Part shown: positions 23,945-31,049 of the stretch, piece by piece
Position numbering within the stretch: the first letter of the stretch is position 1
Layout of the letters: the number at the start of each line of letters is the position of its first letter
NCBI GenBank assembly: GCA_002429315.1
Contig: DIZC01000080.1
Coordinates: 1-31,049 of the forward strand
From: Alphaproteobacteria bacterium UBA6038
GTDB lineage: Bacteria; Pseudomonadota; Alphaproteobacteria; Micropepsales; Micropepsaceae
Length of the DNA stretch: 31,049 bases
Reading direction: 5' to 3'
Notes under the pieces: generated by a model
What the model was told of the DNA's origin: nothing
What the model saw: only the letters and a program-made list of their open reading frames with translations
Databases searched by the model: none
Position numbers and translations under genes: made by a program

Positions 23945-23970
23945 CATTAGAGCGCCGCCTCCGTGTCAAA
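23945..23970 (-). promoter_or_regulatory. Possible promoter for hsp20-DUF1150
   Basis: On the minus strand TTTGAC (23970-23965) and CTAATG (23950-23945) are 14 bp apart. Short spacing with a TTGA-type -35 would suit a sigma-32 promoter, but the -10 does not match its CCCCAT-type consensus well. Confidence 0.25.
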
Positions 23971-24110
23971 TGTGGGGGCGGTTGCCGGCCAATCAAGGGT
24001 TTCGTTCCCGCCATGTTTTCGACACCAACCGCATCGGTTTGGCGATCTTGGCACCGCGGGAGAACGGCAAGCCGCCTCAGTGCGTTTGTCTTGGAGCAAG
24101 GGGTATCGGA

Positions 24111-24380
24111 ATGAAAGGAATTGCCGTGAAGATCATATCCGCGTTGGCTGCCCTTTCGGCCCTTGCTCTGGTCGGATGTGCCAGCGCCGAAGTCGCCGAA
24201 GAACATGCCCAGGACGTGGCCGCATCGCAGTGCGCAGATCAGGGGAAGGAGTTCGTCCAGACGGGCGGCGTAGCAGGATCCAATGGAGTCGAGGCCGCGG
24301 CGACCGCCAGAGGCCATTGCGTCGGTCCTGGCGATCCGGACTACGTTCCCCCGCCGCCGCCGCCGCCTCCGGGCTCCTGA
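24111..24380 (+). CDS. Small lipoprotein, unknown function
   Basis: The 89-residue protein has a lipoprotein signal with lipobox LVGC (Cys22 in this start), then an acidic helix (AEVAEEHAQDVAAS) and a segment with two Cys (QCADQGKEF, GHCVGPGDPDYV) that could form a disulfide. It ends in a run of eight prolines (VPPPPPPPPGS). It would be anchored in the inner or outer membrane facing the periplasm. ATG 24111 has AAGGGG about 7 nt upstream; GTG at 24126 with AAGGA 6 nt upstream is equally good and gives a shorter signal. The family is not recognised. Confidence 0.7.
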   Translation: MKGIAVKIISALAALSALALVGCASAEVAEEHAQDVAASQCADQGKEFVQTGGVAGSNGVEAAATARGHCVGPGDPDYVPPPPPPPPGS

Positions 24381-24388
24381 AATCCGGA

Positions 24389-24748
24389 TCAGGCTTTCGC
24401 CGCGAGTGCACACAAGCCCACAAGGGTTTGCGGCAGCACCCAATGGCCCGCTTCGGTGACCTGGCTGCGGGCGATTTCTGCCGCAAGCGCCGATTGCAGG
24501 GGCTGCTTGCCGATGTGCTGACGTAGCGCGCGCGCTGCCGTTGCCGCGTTGAAATTCGGGTGCTCAGAGATGAACGCCGCGCCGAGCTGCCTGGCCGCCG
24601 CGCGATCGGACAGGAGCGTCAGGAGATCGTCGTACGGTGTCGGCGGATAATGCCTGCCGAAAAGCCGCCAGCCTTCGTAGGCGAGCGCGCCGGCTGCCGC
24701 GGCAAGCCCGACAGCACCGGCGACGACCGTTCTCCGGCTCACGCTCAT
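24389..24748 (-). CDS. Tat-signal small partner of the GMC flavoprotein
   Basis: The 119-residue protein begins MSVSRRTVVAGAVGLAAAAG, a twin-arginine-like signal, followed by a small helical domain (PYDDLLTLLSDRAAARQLGAAF, LRQHIGKQPLQSALAAEIARS). Its ATG overlaps the stop of the flavoprotein gene (ATGA), so the two are coupled. In GMC dehydrogenases of the gluconate/sorbitol/fructose type a small Tat-exported subunit helps export the folded FAD subunit; this one may do the same, but sequence similarity to known small subunits is not obvious to me. Confidence 0.7.
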   Translation of the reverse strand: MSVSRRTVVAGAVGLAAAAGALAYEGWRLFGRHYPPTPYDDLLTLLSDRAAARQLGAAFISEHPNFNAATAARALRQHIGKQPLQSALAAEIARSQVTEAGHWVLPQTLVGLCALAAKA

Positions 24749-26244
24749 CGGAACACGCCCTTCAGATGATCCGCCAGCCGTAGCGTCAACGCGACCAGAT
24801 TGAGCGTCGGGTTGGACGCGCCATAGGTGGGGAACACCGAACTTCCCGCGATGAACAGATTGGCGAGGCCGTGCACCTGCGAGTTCGCATCCACCACACC
24901 CTGTTTGGGATCGTCATGCATGCGCGTCGTTCCCAGGTGGTGGTTGCCCCATTCCATCGCCGAAAGCCATTCCGCGCGCGTTTGCCGGTCCAGCCGCAGC
25001 ATGCCGGATTTCGCCGCAAGAAGCTGCCGCGCGAGCTCGATCAGCGTGACGCGATAACGTGCGAAGTCGTCGTCCGAGATGGTCATATTGAGCTTGAGCC
25101 GGGGCAGCCCAAGCGCATCCCGCTCGTTTGTCAGCGTGACCCGCCGTTCAGGGTCCGGCGCTAGCTCTAGCCCCACGCCAAGGGAATACGCATGCGCATT
25201 GCTCGCATCCACGCCCAGTGCGGCGGAGGTCGTGGCCACCGCCGCCTTTCCGGTCTCATCCAACTCGATGTGCTGCTCCACGGTGATGAGCGCGCCGGTG
25301 AGTTGCCGCGTCCGGCGGAAGGTTTCTGTCGGCGACAGCGTGGCGCGGAAATGGGCGCCGCGCGCATTTTCGGCGGCCTTGTAAAAGCCGGCGATTTCGC
25401 CGCCAAACACCACCAGAGTCGCAGTGTCGCGTGGGATCGCGTGATCGGCGAAAAAGCGGCCGACCAGATCGTTCTGGTTGCCGACTCCCGCCGCGATCAC
25501 GTCGTTCGAAGCCAGCAGCAGCCGGGCGTTCTCGATGCCGCCGCATGCCACCACGATGTGCCGCGGCCGCACGGTGAACTTGTTTCCGGAAAGCGTCGCG
25601 ACATCGAGGCGATCCACCCAACGCACGTCGTGAGCCAGCTGCAGGCCGGTCACGTTTGCGTTCAGCATCAGCTTCAGATTGGGAATCCGCTTGAGGTCGT
25701 CCGTGTAGCGGTGCCCGAAGGCGGTCGGCAGATGCTGCGGGTTGCCGCGCCACTGGCTGAACTGGAAGAAGCTATTGTAGACGCCGCCCGGTCCGAGCGG
25801 CAGCAGCGCCCCCGGCAATTCGCCGTGCGCGAGGGTGTCGTAGAGGAACGGTCCGGCTTCGATCAGACTCTGCGCGCGTGGGAAATAGGGTTCGAGTTCT
25901 TCGCGCGGAAACGGCCAGCCGGAGTAGGGTAGCCAGTCGCGCGTCTCGAAATCGATCTTGTCCAGCGGCCGAGACCAGCCCCCCCAGTGGTTGGTGCAGC
26001 CGCCGAGATAGCGCAGCCGTGTGACGTCGAGCGGGATGTAGCGCACGCCGGTCTCGACGCCGGAATAAAGCGCCTGCGTCTTCGCATCGAAATCCAGGCC
26101 GCCGCTTTCCAGCAGCAGCATCTGGATGGGGGTATGGGCCAGCGCGAGCGCAAGCGTAATGCCCGCCGCGCCCCCGCCGACGATCGCTAGGTCCGGCGCA
26201 AGCTGCGTGCCGGAGGGAACCTGCCGCGCGTCGATGAAATCCAT
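24745..26244 (-). CDS. GMC-family FAD-dependent oxidoreductase
   Basis: The 499-residue protein has the FAD-binding motif AIVGGGAAGITLALAL (about 20-35) with an acidic Glu46, the GMC block RYLGGCTNHWGGWSRP (78-93), and IVVACGGIENARLLLAS. The C-terminal active-site region is GNHHLGTTRMHDDPKQGVVD, then GSSVFPTYGASNPTLNLVAL. It oxidises an alcohol or sugar, passing electrons to FAD and then to oxygen or an electron carrier; the substrate is unknown. It has no signal peptide, but its coupled partner carries a Tat signal, so co-export is possible. It diverges from the DUF2272 gene with 58 bp between starts. Confidence 0.88.
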   Translation of the reverse strand: MDFIDARQVPSGTQLAPDLAIVGGGAAGITLALALAHTPIQMLLLESGGLDFDAKTQALYSGVETGVRYIPLDVTRLRYLGGCTNHWGGWSRPLDKIDFETRDWLPYSGWPFPREELEPYFPRAQSLIEAGPFLYDTLAHGELPGALLPLGPGGVYNSFFQFSQWRGNPQHLPTAFGHRYTDDLKRIPNLKLMLNANVTGLQLAHDVRWVDRLDVATLSGNKFTVRPRHIVVACGGIENARLLLASNDVIAAGVGNQNDLVGRFFADHAIPRDTATLVVFGGEIAGFYKAAENARGAHFRATLSPTETFRRTRQLTGALITVEQHIELDETGKAAVATTSAALGVDASNAHAYSLGVGLELAPDPERRVTLTNERDALGLPRLKLNMTISDDDFARYRVTLIELARQLLAAKSGMLRLDRQTRAEWLSAMEWGNHHLGTTRMHDDPKQGVVDANSQVHGLANLFIAGSSVFPTYGASNPTLNLVALTLRLADHLKGVFR

Positions 26245-26302
26245 TCAGCCTCTTCGCGATCTAAGCCCTTGCGGTAGCGCACTCCCGCGCTAGAACACAA
26301 GC

Positions 26303-27277
26303 ATGCTTCGACGACCACGGCTGAGTCTTGTTCTGCTCCTCTCGGCGCTGGCGGGTGCGGTTCGCGCGGCGGACATGCCGCGGCTGCCCACGAGCGTGTT
26401 CGATGTGATCCCGCCATCGGATCGCGTGAAGGGACCGCGCGTGTACATGCAGGTGAAGGAGTCGCGCTGCCGCATCGGCCCGACTGCCGCCGCCCGCCGC
26501 CGCATCGTCGATATCGCGATGCAGGAGTGGGCCTTCTTCGGATCGCACACCGTGGATGTGAGCCACACTGAACTCAGAACCATGCCGCAGGGCATGAACG
26601 TGGAGGCAGAGAGCGCGGAATCGGTCGCGGCCGTAGATCCGGCCATGGACACGACCATTGCCGGCTACTGGTCGGCGACGCCGGACGGGCCGGCTGTTCT
26701 GGCGAAGCAGAACGCCGCCTGGTACGCGGCCGGCGGGCAGCCGACGCGCTGGGTGTTGCCGTGGTCGGCCGCCTTCGTGTCGTGGGTGATGTGCGAAGCC
26801 GGGCTGGGCGACATGCGCCAGTTCCAGCGCACCATTGCGCACCGCGAATACATCGATCAGGCGATTCGCGTCCGCGACGGCCAGGAAATCTATGGCGCGT
26901 ACACCGCTTACGATCCCGGTGAGCGGCCCATCGAACCGGGCGATCTGTTGTGCGACGTGCTCACCACCGCGCGCTATCAATATCGCACGGTTGAGGACCG
27001 CCGCCGTGACATCGGCAGCTTTGCGCCGGCGCATTGCGATATCGTGGTGAAACTGGCGGCGGATCGCATTTTGGTGATCGGCGGCAATATTCTGGGCGCC
27101 GTCACGCTGGCGGTCTGGCCCACGGAGCGTGCGCCGGGCGGCTATCTCAAGCCCACCGCGGCTATCGAAATCGACGGCACCCGCAATGTCTTCGCGCATC
27201 TCAAGCTGCGCGCCGATCCCATTGAAGTAAACGCCATGGACAACAGCCCGACCGTGAAGGCGATGCAGGGAAAGTGA
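26303..27277 (+). CDS. Secreted DUF2272 domain protein
   Basis: The 324-residue protein has a signal peptide (MLRRPRLSLVLLLSALAGAVRA) and a DUF2272 domain over most of its length: RRRIVDIAMQEWAFFG, LPWSAAFVSWVMCEAGLGD, REYIDQAI, IEPGDLLCD, HCDIVVKL and VIGGNILGAVTLAVWP. The family resembles NlpC/P60 or CHAP-like papain folds: a Cys in SWVMCEAG and a His in PAHCDIVV can be seen, though whether they form an active pair is unproven. A periplasmic cell-wall amidase or hydrolase is a possible role. It is alone on its strand and ends convergently 14 bp from the GIY-YIG gene. Confidence 0.82.
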   Translation: MLRRPRLSLVLLLSALAGAVRAADMPRLPTSVFDVIPPSDRVKGPRVYMQVKESRCRIGPTAAARRRIVDIAMQEWAFFGSHTVDVSHTELRTMPQGMNVEAESAESVAAVDPAMDTTIAGYWSATPDGPAVLAKQNAAWYAAGGQPTRWVLPWSAAFVSWVMCEAGLGDMRQFQRTIAHREYIDQAIRVRDGQEIYGAYTAYDPGERPIEPGDLLCDVLTTARYQYRTVEDRRRDIGSFAPAHCDIVVKLAADRILVIGGNILGAVTLAVWPTERAPGGYLKPTAAIEIDGTRNVFAHLKLRADPIEVNAMDNSPTVKAMQGK

Positions 27278-27291
27278 GCGGATTGATTTTC

Positions 27292-27606
27292 TCAGCGCAG
27301 TCGCTTTCTTGCAAAGGCGCGACCAGAGTGAGATTTCAGATATCGTTCGAAAGCGATTGCCTTCTTCTCGTCGGCGAACGCAATGTAAGTCTTGAGGCGC
27401 CAAGGCTTGAACTTGGCCGTGTGCGGAGACTGGCCGGCGTTGTGCGCTTCTAGCCGACTCTGGACGTGGTCAGTCAGACCAACGTAGGTTTGCTCCGGGA
27501 CAGCGATACTTTCGAGAAGGTAGACATATTCATCGTTCGCAAAAAGGTGGGCTTGAGGGAAACAGCCCGGCTTCGCCCGTTGGGCTATGCCGGGCAGGCT
27601 TCGCAC
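27292..27606 (-). CDS. GIY-YIG nuclease-family protein (UPF0213/URI-like)
   Basis: The domain is a compact GIY-YIG unit: YVYLLES (GIY strand), TYVGLTDHVQSRLEAHNAGQSPHTAKFKPW (key residues YVG, R, HN, HT, KPW), and FERYLKSHSGRAFARKRL. Such single-domain proteins of about 80-100 residues are widespread; some are structure-specific nucleases, many unassigned. The start is unclear: the 104-residue reading begins at GTG 27606, but its first 20 codons lie in a palindromic repeat, and no better start is seen before EYVYLLE. The true 5' end may have been altered by the repeat. Confidence 0.75.
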   Translation of the reverse strand: MRSLPGIAQRAKPGCFPQAHLFANDEYVYLLESIAVPEQTYVGLTDHVQSRLEAHNAGQSPHTAKFKPWRLKTYIAFADEKKAIAFERYLKSHSGRAFARKRLR

Positions 27607-27645
27607 TTTCGCTGGCCTGCCGGGCGTAGCCTGCGGAGCAGGCGA
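27563..27645. repeat. GC-rich palindromic repeat cluster beside tRNA-Ala
   Basis: GCCCGGC and GCCGGGC flank a TTCGCCCGTTGGGCTAT core (about 27565-27596), and GCCTGC...GCAGGC palindromes follow (about 27617-27644). These resemble dispersed alphaproteobacterial intergenic palindromes. They overlap the annotated 5' end of the GIY-YIG gene. Confidence 0.6.
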
Positions 27646-27649
27646 AGAC

Positions 27650-27725
27650 TGGTGGAGCTGAGCGGGATCGAACCGCTGACCTCGTGAATGCCATTCACGC
27701 GCTCTCCCAACTGAGCTACAGCCCC
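27650..27725 (-). tRNA. tRNA-Ala, anticodon GGC
   Basis: The 76 nt fold as a full cloverleaf on the minus strand. The acceptor is GGGGCTG/CAGCTCC with one G-U pair, the D-arm holds AGCTCAGTTGGGAGAGC, the anticodon stem is CGTGA/TCACG around loop ATGGCAT (GGC at positions 34-36), and the T-arm is GCGGTTCGATCCCGC. CCA is encoded. It reads GCC/GCU alanine codons. Confidence 0.97.
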
Positions 27726-27753
27726 ATGCGCGCGCTTTGCGCGCGGAATTCAG

Positions 27754-27827
27754 AAAAAAGGATCAGAAGCCGGATGGGGTCGGCCCTGACATTTCCGGTC
27801 TAATCTCGCATACCTCGCTTCTTCTGA
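27754..27827 (-). terminator. Possible terminator after the TIGR02300-type gene
   Basis: On the minus strand TCAGAAG (27827-27821) can pair with CTTCTGA (27769-27763), with CCGGAA/ATCCGG inside; ATCC and TTTTTT follow (27759-27754). The stem is interrupted, so confidence is moderate. The stretch to the tRNA also holds a GCGCGC-GCTTT-GCGCGC hairpin (about 27728-27745). Confidence 0.4.
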
Positions 27828-27843
27828 CGTCTGGATGAACGCC

Positions 27844-28338
27844 TCAGCGCTCGTCCTTTCCGATGGCGGGATCGATGATGCCGGCGACATCGTCGCCGTC
27901 TTCTTCCACCTCTTCAAGCAGGCCGGTCTCGGCTTCGTCTTCTTCCGCGACCTCTTCTTCGAGATCCTCGAGGTCGGTCGCCTCCACGCCTGCGACCACG
28001 GTTAGGCCCGCTCCGGCAGCCTCTTCCTCTTCGGTGACCGCCTCTTCCTCTTCATCTTCATCGGTAATTCCGACGATCGGCGCCTCGACCGCCTCGATTT
28101 CCTCCGCCTCGGCCTCCTCGGTCTCGTCCTCCGTCTCCTCGACCTCTTCGACGGGCGCGGGGGTCACGACTGCCGCTGCCTCCGGCTGGCGCGGCCGCCG
28201 CTGCTTGAACATCGCCTCCGGCTCGAAGGTGAATTGGCATTTCGGACACTCGATCGGCCGCTTCTGAAGATCGTAGAAGCGTATCGCGCAGGAGGGGCAA
28301 ACGCGCTTGGTTCCGAGGTCCGCCTTGGCCACAGTCAT
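27844..28338 (-). CDS. TIGR02300 family zinc-ribbon protein with acidic tail
   Basis: The 164-residue protein has a conserved N-terminal zinc ribbon (LGTKRVCPSCAIRFYDLQKR, then ECPKCQFTF: two CxxC pairs), followed by a very acidic, low-complexity tail of about 110 residues rich in Glu/Asp/Val/Ala. The family is near-universal in alphaproteobacteria and typically lies divergent from aroA as here; its function is unknown. ATG 28338 opens the conserved part; a GTG at 28374 with AGAGGGG 7 nt upstream would add 12 residues. The tail may bind basic partners, an inference from charge only. Confidence 0.9.
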   Translation of the reverse strand: MTVAKADLGTKRVCPSCAIRFYDLQKRPIECPKCQFTFEPEAMFKQRRPRQPEAAAVVTPAPVEEVEETEDETEEAEAEEIEAVEAPIVGITDEDEEEEAVTEEEEAAGAGLTVVAGVEATDLEDLEEEVAEEDEAETGLLEEVEEDGDDVAGIIDPAIGKDER

Positions 28339-28474
28339 GCTGAATCCGTTTCTGGAGGCCGGGTCGTTTGCCACTTCCAGGCCCCTCTGTCAAAGAAGGA
28401 ATGGGGTTCCTGCCGGTCCCGGCGAGGACGTCCTCATCTGGTGAGCGGATGCAGAATTTGCAAGGCTTTCCGCC

Positions 28475-29815
28475 ATGGTTTCGTCCGAACCGCCGCCGCT
28501 GACCGCGCGGCGTTCCGGGCCGCTCCGAGGCGCGGCGGCGGTGCCGGGTGACAAATCGATCTCCCACCGGGCGCTGATCCTGGGCGCGCTGACGGCGGGC
28601 CGGACGACAATTTCCGGCATGCTGGAGGCCGCAGACGTGCTCAACACGGCTGAGGTTATGCGCCAGTTCGGGGCCGAGGTGACGCGAGAGCCCTCCGGCG
28701 AATGGCGGGGGTGGGGTCGGGGCGTGGGCGGCTGGGCGGAGCCGGCGGCAGAGCTCGATTTCGGTAATTCCGGCACCGGGGCGCGGCTGACGATGGGGGC
28801 CATGGCGACGACGCCGATCTCGGCGGTGTTCACCGGTGACGACTCCTTGCGCAAGCGGCCGATGAAGCGGGTGCTGGAGCCACTGACCAAATTCGGCGCG
28901 ACCTACGAGGCGCGGGACGGTGGGCTGATGCCGGTTCGGTTGACCGGCGCAGATAGGCCCATCTGCATCGGATATGAAGTGACGGTCGCCTCGGCGCAGG
29001 TGAAATCGGCACTGCTGCTGGCGGCGCTCGGTGCGCCGGGCCGCACCTACGTTACGCAGAAGGCGCTCACGCGCGACCACACCGAGCGCATGCTGCGGGC
29101 CTTCGGCGCGGAGGTGTCGGTTGCGCCGCATGGCGGTGGCGAACGCATCGGCGTGATGGGCGAGGTGGAATTGCGGCCGACGGAGATTTCCGTGCCGCGC
29201 GATCCGTCTTCCGCGGCGTTCCCGCTGGTCGCGGCGCTGATCGTGCCCGGTTCGGAGATTTCCATCCCCGGCGTGCTGCTCAATCCGCGCCGCATCGGCC
29301 TGATCGAAACGCTGCTGGAAATGGGCGCCGACATTTCGATTCAGGATCATCGCGACAGCGGCGGCGAAGAGATCGGCGACCTGATGGCACGCCATTCCAC
29401 CCTGCAGGGGATCGACGTGCCGCCGGAGCGCGCCCCATCGATGGTCGACGAGTATCCGGTTCTCGCCATCGCCGCCGCGAACGCGTCCGGCCGCACGATT
29501 CTGCGCGGGCTTGAAGAGTTGCGTGTCAAGGAAAGCGACCGGCTCTCTGCCATCGTGGAGGGTCTGCGCGTTTGTGGCGTGCAGGTGGAAAGCCTCGAAG
29601 ACGGCATGGTCATCCATGGCAGGTCCGGCGAAATCCCCGGCGGCGCCACCGTCGCCACGCACCTGGACCACCGCATCGCCATGTCGTTCCTGATCGCCGG
29701 CCTAGCTTCACGCGGTCCCATAGGCGTGGACGATGCCTCGATGATCTCCACCAGCTTCCCGGAATTCGAGACGCTGATGCGGTCGCTCGGCGCGGAACTT
29801 GGAAGCGCGCCATGA
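28475..29815 (+). CDS. aroA: 3-phosphoshikimate 1-carboxyvinyltransferase (EPSP synthase), class II
   Basis: The 446-residue protein joins shikimate 3-phosphate and phosphoenolpyruvate in aromatic amino-acid synthesis. Landmarks are PGDKSISHRALILGAL, LDFGNSGTGARLTMG, GDDSLRKRPMKRVL, SVPRDPSSAAFPLVAAL, DEYPVLAIAA, ELRVKESDRL and DHRIAMSFLIAGLAS. LTMG and the DDSLRKRPM block mark class II, the group containing the Agrobacterium CP4 enzyme. At the position where CP4 has the glyphosate-insensitivity Ala (GNAATG), this protein has Gly (GNSGTG). The ribosome site is weak. cmk and rpsA follow in the typical alphaproteobacterial order. Confidence 0.97.
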   Translation: MVSSEPPPLTARRSGPLRGAAAVPGDKSISHRALILGALTAGRTTISGMLEAADVLNTAEVMRQFGAEVTREPSGEWRGWGRGVGGWAEPAAELDFGNSGTGARLTMGAMATTPISAVFTGDDSLRKRPMKRVLEPLTKFGATYEARDGGLMPVRLTGADRPICIGYEVTVASAQVKSALLLAALGAPGRTYVTQKALTRDHTERMLRAFGAEVSVAPHGGGERIGVMGEVELRPTEISVPRDPSSAAFPLVAALIVPGSEISIPGVLLNPRRIGLIETLLEMGADISIQDHRDSGGEEIGDLMARHSTLQGIDVPPERAPSMVDEYPVLAIAAANASGRTILRGLEELRVKESDRLSAIVEGLRVCGVQVESLEDGMVIHGRSGEIPGGATVATHLDHRIAMSFLIAGLASRGPIGVDDASMISTSFPEFETLMRSLGAELGSAP

Positions 29816-29912
29816 GAATTCCCCCTTCCGGCTCGCTTCGCTGGCAACCTCTCTTCCTGGCCGTGAGGTTCGAACGAGCGCGAACCGCGGAGCCGAACGG
29901 AGGGATGTTCTG

Positions 29913-30581
29913 GTGAGCGGGCCAATTGTCATTGCGGTCGATGGGACGGCGGCGTCGGGAAAGGGGACGCTGGCGCAGAAGCTCGCGGAGCATTTCTCCT
30001 TCGCGCATCTGGATTCGGGATCGCTCTACCGGCTGGTGGCGCTGGGGGTGGTCGATGCCGGCGGCAACCCGGGCAACGAAACGGACGCTCTCGCGGCCGC
30101 GCGTGCCATCGATGTAAATGGAAGAGACAATGTGAGACTTCGCTCGGCGGCGGTTGGGGATGCGGCATCGATCGTGTCGGCGCATCCGGCGGTGCGGACG
30201 GTGTTGCTGAAATTCCAGCGCGACTTCGCGGCGCATCCGCTCGGTGGCGCAAAAGGCGCCGTGATCGACGGCCGCGATATCGGCAGCATCATCTGCCCCG
30301 ATGCCACCGCCAAGCTGTTCGTCGATGCGACGCCGGATGTGCGGGCGCATCGCCGCTGGCTTGAGCTGACGCAGCGCCGGGCGGAGCCGGATGAAGCGGC
30401 AATCCTGAAGGAAATCGAGGAACGGGACAGGCGGGATCGTGAGCGGACCGCGTCGCCGCTGAAGCCCGCGCCGGACGCGCTCTTGCTTGACACCACGCAT
30501 TTGGATATAGACGCGGCCTTCGCGGCCGCCTTGGCTCTCGTCAAACCGAAGGTCGAGGAAGCGCTCAAAGCCGTGCCCTAG
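29913..30581 (+). CDS. cmk: Cytidylate kinase
   Basis: The 222-residue P-loop kinase has IVIAVDGTAASGKGTLAQKL (Walker A GTAASGKG), HLDSGSLYRLVAL, VIDGRDIGSIICPDATAKLF and TQRRAEPDEAAILKEIEERD. It phosphorylates CMP and dCMP in the cytoplasm. The start is GTG at 29913, supported by GGAGGG about 8 nt upstream and immediate homology (MSGPIVIAVDGT); the frame upstream is non-conserved. It lies between aroA, with a gap of 97 bp, and rpsA. Confidence 0.95.
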   Translation: MSGPIVIAVDGTAASGKGTLAQKLAEHFSFAHLDSGSLYRLVALGVVDAGGNPGNETDALAAARAIDVNGRDNVRLRSAAVGDAASIVSAHPAVRTVLLKFQRDFAAHPLGGAKGAVIDGRDIGSIICPDATAKLFVDATPDVRAHRRWLELTQRRAEPDEAAILKEIEERDRRDRERTASPLKPAPDALLLDTTHLDIDAAFAAALALVKPKVEEALKAVP

Positions 30582-30638
30582 GGGTTCAAGGAGACCCGGC
30601 ACGCTTCTTCCGAGCCGGCCTCGCGAAACCTCATTTTT

Positions 30639-30698
30639 TCGTCATCCCCCTGTAGCGGGGAATCCAATTGGACCGCCCGGACACGCGGGTGATGACGA
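30639..30698. repeat. Inverted repeat between cmk and rpsA
   Basis: TCGTCATCCCC at 30639-30649 mirrors GGGTGATGACGA at 30687-30698, with an inner CCCC/GGGG hairpin (about 30646-30660). It is of the CGTCATCCCC type of dispersed palindromic element common in alphaproteobacteria and may serve as a terminator for cmk. Confidence 0.7.
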
Positions 30699-30747
30699 GC
30701 GAACAAGAACCAGCAGAACCGAACCGGAATCGAAAGAAGGAAGCCAC

Positions 30748-31049
30748 ATGGCACGTGCCGCCGAATCCATCGCCACCCCGTCCCGCGACGATTTCGCGGC
30801 CATGCTCGCCGCGAGCTTCGACACCCAGTCGCCGCAGGAAGGCAACGTCATCAAGGGCACGATCGTGGGGATCGAGAACGACTACGCCGTGGTCGATGTC
30901 GGCCTGAAGACCGAGGGGCGGGTGTCGCTCAAGGAATTCAGCATGCCGGGCCAGCCCCCGAACGTGAAGATCGGCGACACGGTCGAGGTGTATCTCGAGC
31001 GCATCGAGAATGCGATGGGCGAAGCGGTGCTGTCGCGCGACAAGGCGCG
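30748..31049 (+). CDS. rpsA: 30S ribosomal protein S1, 5' part
   Basis: About 100 codons are inside the window and the frame runs off the right edge. The visible part holds the first S1 RNA-binding domain: EGNVIKGTIVGIENDYAVVD, VGLKTEGRVSLKEF and VGDTVEVYLERIENAMGEAVLSRDKA-type sequence (here IGDTVEVYLERIE, AVLSRDKA). S1 recruits mRNA to the 30S subunit. AAGAAGGAAG precedes the ATG, a good ribosome site. The position after aroA-cmk is the usual one in alphaproteobacteria. Confidence 0.95.
   Translation, partial: MARAAESIATPSRDDFAAMLAASFDTQSPQEGNVIKGTIVGIENDYAVVDVGLKTEGRVSLKEFSMPGQPPNVKIGDTVEVYLERIENAMGEAVLSRDKA

Noticed and set aside
27844..28250. Glu/Asp-rich repetitive stretch as a possible DNA repeat array or CRISPR-like structure
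   Set aside because: The repetition follows codons for acidic residues in the TIGR02300-type tail and has no regular repeat-spacer pattern.

Overview
The window looks like chromosomal DNA of a GC-rich alphaproteobacterium. The strongest evidence is gene order: class II aroA, then cmk, then rpsA; a divergent TIGR02300-type acidic zinc-ribbon protein; an Hsp20/DUF1150 pair; and the run kdsD-lptC-lptA-lptB-rpoN-hpf-ptsN. A Rhizomicrobium/Micropepsaceae-like or related soil lineage is my guess, but the sequence alone does not settle the genus.

Left edge (1-1740): an AT-richer accessory patch, all on the minus strand. It has a small three-helix membrane protein followed by a PD-(D/E)XK (Mrr-like) nuclease cut by the window edge, then non-coding DNA with inverted repeats and a decayed remnant. 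Metabolic block (1722-9538): an APH-fold kinase-like protein divergent from a large acetyl-CoA hydrolase/transferase; an exported plant-type asparaginase with a small lysine-rich protein; and an ATP-grasp enzyme plus methyltransferase divergent from a flavoprotein. Together these last three look like a small biosynthetic or tailoring locus.

Repeat-protein and debris block (9540-11460): one intact secreted seven-repeat GloVer protein lies between two remnants of related genes. The downstream remnant is joined to a scrap of IS66 tnpB. After it come an exported M28 glutamate-carboxypeptidase-like metallopeptidase, a palindromic intergenic repeat, a ChbG/HpnK deacetylase and an SGNH hydrolase. 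A short RNase D-like exonuclease follows. Next is a 533-bp cassette with perfect 17-bp terminal inverted repeats carrying a small membrane-protein ORF (16570-17102).

Core block (17118-23103): a good sigma-70 promoter precedes kdsD-lptC-lptA (Kdo synthesis and LPS transport). Then come lptB and rpoN, with a sigma-54-like -24/-12 element beside the lptB start, and then an unusually short hpf and ptsN. Right block (23173-31049): DUF1150/Hsp20, a lipoprotein, a GMC-type flavoprotein with a small Tat-signal partner, a DUF2272 protein, a GIY-YIG protein, tRNA-Ala(GGC), the TIGR02300-type protein, and aroA-cmk-rpsA, with rpsA cut by the window end.

No CRISPR array, rRNA gene or intact transposase was seen. 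The most interesting items are the terminal-inverted-repeat cassette, the ATP-grasp/methyltransferase/flavoprotein locus, and the edge nuclease/membrane pair.
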